Shown here: piece by piece, positions 58,571 through 64,000 of the stretch | Layout of the letters: each line of letters opens with the position of its first letter | Position numbering within the stretch: the stretch's first letter is position 1 | Origin: Brachyhypopomus gauderio | Lineage: Eukaryota > Chordata > Actinopteri > Gymnotiformes > Hypopomidae | NCBI RefSeq assembly: GCF_052324685.1 | Contig: NC_135218.1 | Coordinates: 20,520,197 to 20,584,196, forward strand | DNA: 64,000 nt | Reading direction: 5' to 3' | Notes under the pieces: model-generated | Seen by the model: only the letters and a program-made list of their open reading frames with translations | Told to the model about the DNA's origin: nothing | The model's database searches: none | Made by a program: the position numbers and the translations under genes

Positions 58571-60064
58571 CAAAGACAACAGACCTGTGACCGTACGCAT
58601 GAGATTGTGGTCCCACTTACATTTTCGTGTAAAACTCAAAACCACACCTAAACACGTGAATAAACAGATCTTCAGCAGTGCACTAGGAACTCGATTAATA
58701 CTGGGGAAGATTCACGAACAACATACTCCACTTAAAATATATAGATAAAATAACAGATAATCTACTGCAGTGGAAACAACTACACATGCAGTAATCCCAG
58801 CAGCCATTGTCCTGCTACAGACTGGGGCAACCAAGAAAACCACTAAACTCAATACTGATGTGCTGTAAGGATGTTTCAACTTTACTGTAAAATTTAAAGT
58901 ACTAGGCTGCACATAGTTTCCATTTGGAATCCTCCCCAGCTATTCCTAGGCAGACCGGTTGTCCAGGCAACCAAATTCAAACAGCCACAGAGCAGGGAGG
59001 TGTTTACAGAGGACCGCACATGTATTACATACAGCAGCTAAAGTAGAGCAATGAATGAACCGGAGCAGCGATTTCTTTAGTTCACAATCCAATCAAATCA
59101 CCGATGACGTTTGGGGATGATTTCGTATGAAAAAGAAAAGCACAATCGTGACCCTTTTCCTAACAGCACTGTTAGAGCAACATGTGAACTGTGTGTGTGC
59201 TCTTTGTTTCAGGAGGAGAATGAGATCCCCTCCAGTGTGTTTGTGAAGGAGCCAACTCCACTGCCTCAAGATGGCGAGACTGAATCTCTAGCCCTGGATG
59301 CCAACCGCACGCATGAGGAGGAAGGGCTCCAAACCATTCAGCTCTCCTCTGACGAGGAGCTTGGACCAGAGGAGGATGAAGAGGAGTCTCTGGGAGTGGT
59401 GGAGCTGGCAGAAGAGCACGTGGAGAAATCCCGTGCTGAGAAGATCAAGCGATCCAGCCTGAGGAAGGTGGATAGTCTGAAGAAGGCGTTTTCTCGGCAG
59501 AACATAGAGAAAAAGATGAACAAGTTTAGCACCAAGATTGTGTCTCCAGAGCAGCGCGAGAAGATCAAAAAGAGCCTGGCCCCCACCCACCAAAAGAATC
59601 CGAGTGGTAAGAGCTCTTCCTTCAAGGTGTCTCCTCTCACCTTCAATGTCAAGAAGAATCGGCACGGTGACGGTGAGGCCGAGACGAACGCAGAGGCCGA
59701 GGGCTCTTCCAGCGCTGTGGCCACCATCGAACTGGCGCCTATTGACAACACGGAGCAGGATGTGTCCTTCACGGAGGTCCACTCCCAACTGGCGCCAGGG
59801 CACGAGGAAGCCAAGGCAGCTGTGGAGGCCATGGAGAAAGAGGAATTGGCTCTAAATTACCCCGCCGAGACAGAGCTGTCCATCACGGAGGAAGTCAGCG
59901 CTGCATATGCTCTGTCTGCCACACTTCCCCAGGACGCCTCTCATATTGAGGTGTCCCATGAAGTCTTCCATGGAGGGGACATGGAGGACGAAGAGCAGGA
60001 AGAGGAGGGAGTTGTGGCTGCTGCAGCCAAAGCTGAGAGTGTTGCTGTAGAGCAAATGTCTTAA
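50713..60064 (+). CDS. cavin2: Caveolae-associated protein 2 (cavin-2, SDPR)
   Basis: Two exons join in phase 0: 50713-51246 (178 codons) and 59213-60064 (283 codons and TAA), giving 461 residues; human is about 425. MGEDAVQAE matches the mammalian start. HR1, a trimeric coiled coil, runs from residue 69 to 178 (VLTLLDKLVNMLDTVQENQH ... RRNNFKVLIFQ). EENEIPSSVFVKEP opens exon 2. The basic HR2 with PKC-type sites lies at residues 250-300 (IKRSSLRKVDSLKKAFSRQN, IEKKMNKFSTKIV). SGKSSSFKVSPLTF follows, then a long acidic tail. Cavin-2 binds phosphatidylserine and shapes caveolae with cavin-1. The tail is longer and more Glu-rich than in mammals. The a or b paralogue is not resolvable. Confidence 0.96.
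51247..55658. other. cavin2 intron 1, left part
   Basis: Contains (GT)n at 51271-51310, (CA)n plus (CACT)n at 53041-53088, a two-copy CTTTCCCTCACACAGCTCTC repeat at 53860-53945, a 38-bp tandem repeat at 54163-54310 and (GT)n at 54730-54776. No genes or intact transposons seen. Confidence 0.6.
54163..54310. repeat. 38-bp tandem repeat with TAGGGTTT cores
   Basis: About four imperfect copies of GGGTAGGGTTTAGTGAAACT plus GCTATGTTCAGCAAGGCA. Confidence 0.8.
55659..56158. other. Assembly gap of exactly 500 N
   Basis: The run of N is exactly 500 bases, so it is probably a fixed-size scaffold placeholder rather than a measured distance. It lies inside cavin2 intron 1. Any frames that span it are meaningless. 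Confidence 0.99.
56837..56916. repeat. 80-bp spacer-free palindrome
   Basis: The two 40-bp halves are reverse complements with one mismatch (GCATTGG against GCGTTGG). The centre is CTAATA/TATTAG at 56876/56877. There is no loop sequence. Confidence 0.95.
56930..57240 (+). pseudogene. L2/Rex-like LINE 3' coding remnant
   Basis: Translations with stops and frameshifts keep the C-terminal LINE pattern: ATTGCTTATTGTAATGGTCT (YCN-L), a Q-NQFS then PELLQEPKEH block, then the IDFK-like and GPNSYLTC-like stretch that corresponds to HGLAPEYL in the LINE at 35364-36370. Old and dead. Confidence 0.55.
57891..57917. repeat. 27-bp poly-G run
   Basis: An uninterrupted run of 27 G in cavin2 intron 1, the same length as the run at 44395-44421. 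Confidence 0.95.
57990..58024. repeat. (CA)n microsatellite
   Basis: About 34 bp of CA repeats in cavin2 intron 1. Confidence 0.9.
58529..58568. repeat. (GT)n microsatellite
   Basis: About 40 bp of GT repeats, about 640 bp before cavin2 exon 2. Confidence 0.9.
59213..60064 (+). CDS. cavin2: cavin2 exon 2
   Basis: The acceptor is TCTTTGTTTCAG. Encodes the linker, HR2 and an acidic Ala/Glu-rich tail ending VAVEQMS. Confidence 0.96.
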   Translation, partial: EENEIPSSVFVKEPTPLPQDGETESLALDANRTHEEEGLQTIQLSSDEELGPEEDEEESLGVVELAEEHVEKSRAEKIKRSSLRKVDSLKKAFSRQNIEKKMNKFSTKIVSPEQREKIKKSLAPTHQKNPSGKSSSFKVSPLTFNVKKNRHGDGEAETNAEAEGSSSAVATIELAPIDNTEQDVSFTEVHSQLAPGHEEAKAAVEAMEKEELALNYPAETELSITEEVSAAYALSATLPQDASHIEVSHEVFHGGDMEDEEQEEEGVVAAAAKAESVAVEQMS

Positions 60065-61480
60065 AGTTCTTGCGTTCTGCTCCCTTCTGGGGCTAACCTG
60101 GCCCTGCCGCCAACCCCTGGACCCGACCCTGCTACCCATCCCTGGACCCGCCCATGCTGTCTTCCCCTAGCTCCGCCCCTACCCTCCCTCAGGACCCAGA
60201 CACCCTGGCCTTCAGCACTAACCTATAATCCCTGTATCTCACAAACGAAAGGCCCAGATCAAGATTTGACTCTCCATGTTGGAAGCCCTAAGAATTTCTT
60301 ACGATTACTTTATTAGAGATTAGAAAGAGTAACATGTGAAAACATGTGCATGCCCAGCCAGGTTCTGTTCCCTCTGACGGCTCTTTGCTCCTGCACCTCC
60401 ACTGCCCACAGCCTGTTGTGTAGCACTCGGAGCAGCATTAAAGCAAGCTGCACTTCATCCTGTCTTACAGACTTACACACTGCAGCAAAATCAGTCCACT
60501 AAACCATGGGGTCTCTCTTAAGTTTAATGACTATTATTTGAAGTAATATTTCATAACCTGTTGTGTGTCACACCCACACTAATCCAATGTTAGAATGCTG
60601 TGTTTAGGAGTATAAGAGGCATGCGGAGATACCTCAGAGCACTGAGCCTCTTCTGAGCCTGATAGCAATGCTGGACTCCACTCAGGAATTCTGCACATCT
60701 CTGATAGCACTTGGGAGCACAGTGCTGGGGTTCTGCTGGTTCTTCCACATGGATGTAGGGATGTAGAATACAGTAGGGGGTGTAGGAGAGTGTAAAATGT
60801 GTGGAGTAAAAGAGGCTAAACAAGGACAAGTTATGGTGAAGTGCATAGAGAAGACAGAGAATGATCGTTCTGATGTGACTGTTGAATACAGGCATTTCCA
60901 TTAGTGTTGAGGGCTAAACCATCTCAGATAGCAGAGCTCACTGCTAATTTTGGGAAGAACAAACAAACAAAACAGTAGCTGAAGAAATATCCCAACTAAT
61001 GTCTATACGCAAAAATTATCTGGCCGTTTTTTGTTGTCTGCAGGACCACAGTATCATGAGAAATGTAAATTTATAATAGATAACAAAACTAAACCAAATA
61101 GTGACCCTTAAGAACAGTGAAAAGTTTCACTGTGCTGAGGCCAGGTGTCTGTCTCAGATGTGAATAGGGAGGAGAGTTCGTGAAATATAGAGAGGCTTCC
61201 TGATTTTAACATTTCTTGCTAAAGCTTAGAATATTGGAATTGCATTCATATAATCATCAAGATGTTATCTGCATCACTGACTTAGTAATATATTAGAAAG
61301 ATCTTTATTTTCACACTTATGGCATTCTTACCAAAAAGTCACTGTTGCCAAAAACTGATCATAGAAAGCTTGTAACCATATTTTTGATTAATTTCATTTA
61401 CTTTTTCTATACTGTTACTGAATCACATCTTTCTAGAATATCCTCAGAATGCCAATAAAAGCTTCTGAACTTCCTGGTTG
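60065..61480 (+). other. cavin2: cavin2 3' UTR
   Basis: Non-coding and repeat-free sequence to the poly(A) signal AATAAA at 61454-61459. The early part is C-rich (short GGACCC-containing repeats at 60118-60160). Confidence 0.65.
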
Positions 61481-61544
61481 TGATTTGTTCGTTATTTTTT
61501 ACTCTGCTGATTTAACTCTGAAGTAGCATAACTAGCGATGACTA

Positions 61545-61810
61545 CAGGGTTGCCAACTCTCACGCATTTGACCGTTTTCACACGCTCTCACGCCACACTT
61601 CCAATATCTCACGCCGAAAAACAAAATCTAGTTCACTTACCTCCATATTTATGATTCAATGAGTTACTAGTTCGCTCTGGTGCCAACCACTGGCGATCGA
61701 TCGATCGCGATATAACACTTAATGTGTGTCCATTTGACGTGTGGACCCCGCCCCCCCCCCCAACAACTTACGTTCGCCATCACCCCCCACCCACCCCACA
61801 GGCAACCCTG
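61545..61810. mobile_element. 266-bp MITE with CAGGGTTGCC termini
   Basis: Perfect 10-bp inverted ends CAGGGTTGCC and GGCAACCCTG. The interior has CTCACGC repeats and a poly-C run. GACTA occurs next to both ends, offset by one base, a possible remnant of the target duplication. hAT type by its CAGGG end. Confidence 0.65.
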
Positions 61811-62980
61811 AGACTAGGAATCCATACACGCAGAAGTTAGGTCATCCAAATAGTTTTAACCATGATTTTTATGCATTAACACAATTTTTTGCTTTCTGAA
61901 GTAACTTAGAGCTTAACTCTAACGTTTTAATATTTTATGGTTTTGCCACTGCCATGAAATATGTCAGAGACTGGAGATTAGGACGTGGTTTGGCATTTGT
62001 ACACTAATCTTTTGGCATTTACAAACTAATTTAATGAGTGATGGCTACATTTCACAATCTCAAACACTCAGGCAGGGAGTTCCAACTGCACGACATCGTT
62101 TTTCCTTCCTTCGCCTGGGAGGAGTCTCGCTGCTCTTGGATGACACTCGCCCAGAAGTGCAGTAGCCTACTCAGGTTTCAGTTTCCTCGGCGTATAGCCT
62201 ATCCAAAACACAAAATTGCAAAAGTGTTTCTTTTAAGCAAAATTAAAATCACTATTTCTTATGTACACTCACATACTGCAAACCTGCATCGCAGCCAAGC
62301 CAAGAACTCTATTTTTGTCAATCTTAAAACATGTGAAAAAATATACACAGCAATAAACAGCCTTTTATACAAGACATGGGCGTGCAAGCTTCGGTTTATA
62401 ATTAGGTGATTCTATTAGTGCATTCCAATATGTCTCGATAGTTAAAACTGGCGTAATCAATTGTAAAGTTCTTACTCGAAACCTTTGCCTACAAAGGATG
62501 CCGTGTCGTCTGCTGAACCCCAGGCCCCCCACCCATCTAAAACATACAGTCGTGTCCAGGTGTCATCTGCCCTTGCCAAAGCTTAAGACAGCCACCGAGA
62601 CGTCCTTTAGTGATGACTAAACTTAGTTTAGGCAGTGTTTTTAGGCAAAATAGATCGCATACACCCGCTTTAGTGTCTGTCCATTGCACATGTCTTCGAA
62701 ACAACGAATTTTGAAAAGGATAATACTGTTGTACTGCTTCGGAAAGTGTTTACTGTAACACGGTAAATCAGCGACCCCTGCTGGACTATCTACGCGCAAC
62801 CGCTCCAACGAGATGTGACATTAAAGCAAATTCTAGTGTATATTTGTCGTCGTCCATCGTTCTTTAATAGTTTTCTTCATTAAAACAATCCAATATACAT
62901 GAACAATCAATTATAATTCACTAAATAAAAAATATATTTATACTATTCATTATGGGACTTATCAACACCGTCTTTCCGTA
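61811..62980. other. Intergenic DNA between cavin2 and the tRNA gene
   Basis: AT-rich. The 62038-62409 open frame has no recognisable domain and poor coding character. Nothing else is supported. Confidence 0.4.
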
Positions 62981-63062
62981 GTCACGGTGGCCGAGAGGTT
63001 AAGGCGTTGGACTCGAAATCCAATGGGGTTTCCCCGCACAGGTTCGAATCCTGTTCGTGACG
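62981..63062 (+). tRNA. tRNA-Ser (anticodon CGA)
   Basis: An 82-base type II tRNA. The 7-bp acceptor stem GTCACGG pairs with TCGTGAC, with discriminator G. The A-box region is TGGCCGAGAGGTTAAGG. The anticodon stem TTGGA/TCCAA holds loop CTCGAAA with anticodon CGA at 63014-63016. The long variable arm TGGGGTTTCCCCG is diagnostic of serine. The B-box GGTTCGAATCC is at 63041-63051. A pol III terminator TTTTT follows at 63069-63073. No intron and no CCA encoded, as expected for a nuclear gene. Confidence 0.97.
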
Positions 63063-63162
63063 GTAAACTTTTTCTGTGCTAATCAGAAAATGTAACTATC
63101 TGGTTCACATTTACATTTTGCCGAAGCGTATCGTGCGGAAATGGACTCCGCAGTCTATCTAA

Positions 63163-63291
63163 AAAATAAATGTAAAATAGCACAATGCTTAATTGATGCG
63201 GGGTTTTTTATGGGCTTTATGTTAACGTAGTCAACAACAGTGACCAAGTTAACATAATTTCCAATAACAGTAATAATCAAAGCTTGTAAAC
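63163..63291 (+). repeat. Direct duplication, copy 1
   Basis: AAAATAAATGTAAAATAGCA to AGCTTGTAAAC. Repeated in the same orientation at 63668-63800 with about 15 differences and small indels. It is followed by a short array of CCTAACAAAAT-like units at 63306-63370. Confidence 0.9.
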
Positions 63292-63429
63292 CAAGTAAAC
63301 AATTTACAACAATTCCTAACAAAATCCTAACAATTCCTAACAAAAGTCCTAACAAAGTCCTAACAAACCTAAACGTTTGAAGCTGGGGCAAAAGCCCCAT
63401 CACTTCCTTAAAAGCGTCACGTTGCGAAT

Positions 63430-63500
63430 CTCGCTGCTGATTGGTTGGCGAAAGTGCGGCATGTTTGTTACACTTATTCTAGTTTATTCTGAGGTACAGA
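63430..63500 (+). promoter_or_regulatory. nabp1: Candidate nabp1 promoter
   Basis: An inverted CCAAT box (ATTGG, 63440-63444) lies in a GC-richer segment between the duplicated copies. Start site unknown. Confidence 0.25.
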
Positions 63501-63667
63501 ACCGTATTGCAATTTAGCGGTCGAGAGAATCACTTTCTTCAGCAATTTTAAAACGAATTACTACTGAATTACTGAATGATTGTTAATTGTTAGATAACAC
63601 TGTAACTATCTTAAAATTACCCAAAATGTGTATCTTAAAATTGTCGTGTGTAATCGTTAGCGATTCA

Positions 63668-63800
63668 AAAATAAATGTAAAATAGCACAACGCTTAATCG
63701 ATGCGGGATTTTTTATGGTCAGGTGTTATGTTAACGTAGTCAACAACAGTGACTAAGTTAGCATAATTTCCAATAACATTCATGCTCAAAGCCTGTAAAC
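63668..63800 (+). repeat. Direct duplication, copy 2
   Basis: Second copy of the 63163-63291 sequence, ending 86 bp before the nabp1 start codon. The shared core is TATGTTAACGTAGTCAACAA. Confidence 0.9.
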
Positions 63801-63886
63801 AATTAACGTTCATTACTAATCACTCAATTTCCGTTAGCATTTTCCTACACGTAACGCTAACAGGTTAAACTAGGCTTCGATTTGGG

Positions 63887-63980
63887 ATGGCTCATGCTTC
63901 CATCGAAAATATATGTTTGTTAAAAGATCTTAAACCTGGACTGAAGAATGTTAATGTCGTTTTCATCGTGTTAGAAATAG
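63887..63980 (+). CDS. nabp1: nabp1 (SOSS-B2, single-stranded DNA-binding protein 2), first coding exon, 3'-partial
   Basis: ATG at 63887 opens 31 codons plus one base before the donor GTACGT. KDLKPGLKNVNVVFIVLEIG is the very conserved N-terminal strand of the OB fold of NABP1/NABP2. NABP proteins bind ssDNA within the SOSS complex with INTS3 to promote double-strand-break repair. In human NABP1 neighbours CAVIN2, which favours nabp1 over nabp2 here. The rest of the gene lies beyond the window. Confidence 0.88.
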
Positions 63981-64000
63981 GTACGTAGGTTACATTTCCT

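Larger units (their letters stand above)
57241..59212. other. cavin2 intron 1, right part
   Basis: Apart from the poly-G and two microsatellites, this is anonymous non-coding DNA. The open frame before 59213 is intronic read-through, not an alternative start. Confidence 0.5.

Noticed and set aside
59111-59212. Upstream start for cavin2 exon 2 (frame open from 59111)
   Set aside because: Intron read-through: a good acceptor lies at 59211-59212 and exon 1 joins in phase with the conserved FQ/EENEIP junction.
59288-59832. Antisense frames of 160-170 codons opposite cavin2 exon 2
   Set aside because: Shadow frames of a GC-rich acidic coding exon. The sense strand matches cavin-2 throughout.
62038-62409. 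123-codon open frame right of cavin2
   Set aside because: No recognisable domain, AT-rich composition, no splice or promoter support; chance frame is the simplest view.

Overview
The window is teleost nuclear DNA, probably from an otophysan-type fish. Evidence is the intron-rich vertebrate genes, GT-AG splicing, long CA/GT/CT microsatellites and a dense load of fish-type hAT MITEs, a tRNA-derived SINE, RTE-like and L2/Rex-like LINE remnants and solo LTRs. The species cannot be named from sequence alone.

Layout, all genes on the + strand. (1) 400-33901: abcc4 (multidrug resistance-associated protein 4). 29 consecutive coding exons, numbered 2 to 30 here, join in phase to the stop. Only the first coding exon is missing, to the left. 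Intron 2 is about 13.4 kb and is a graveyard of nested transposons. (2) About 33902-35175: abcc4 3' UTR, then a 36-bp minisatellite split by a young LINE insertion with an intact target-site duplication. (3) 36.9-42.1 kb: gene-free DNA with low repeat content, a candidate regulatory landscape for the next gene. (4) 42503-43228: an intronless sox21-type SoxB2 transcription factor gene. (5) 43.4-50.4 kb: repeat-rich spacer with LINE remnants, a large MITE and one unrecognised ORF ending at a possible splice donor. (6) 50713-60064: cavin2 (SDPR), two coding exons separated by an 8-kb intron with a 500-bp assembly gap. (7) 62981-63062: a tRNA-Ser(CGA) gene. (8) 63887-63980: the first coding exon of nabp1 (SOSS-B2/hSSB2), which continues off the right edge.

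The genes do not form a pathway: an ATP-driven organic-anion/cyclic-nucleotide exporter, a neural transcriptional repressor, a caveolar coat protein and an ssDNA-binding repair protein. The interest is positional. abcc4-sox21 and cavin2-nabp1 are each neighbour pairs that lie on different chromosomes in human (13q32 and 2q32, from memory), but here they sit within 30 kb.

I found no new multi-gene system. The observations most worth a second look are: the (TC)66 microsatellite that is the polypyrimidine tract of abcc4 exon 3; the LINE-split minisatellite; several nested transposons with readable target-site duplications; a spacer-free 80-bp palindrome; a sox21 with unusual HMG-box substitutions; a direct duplication upstream of nabp1; and an unrecognised open exon on the minus strand of abcc4 intron 2.
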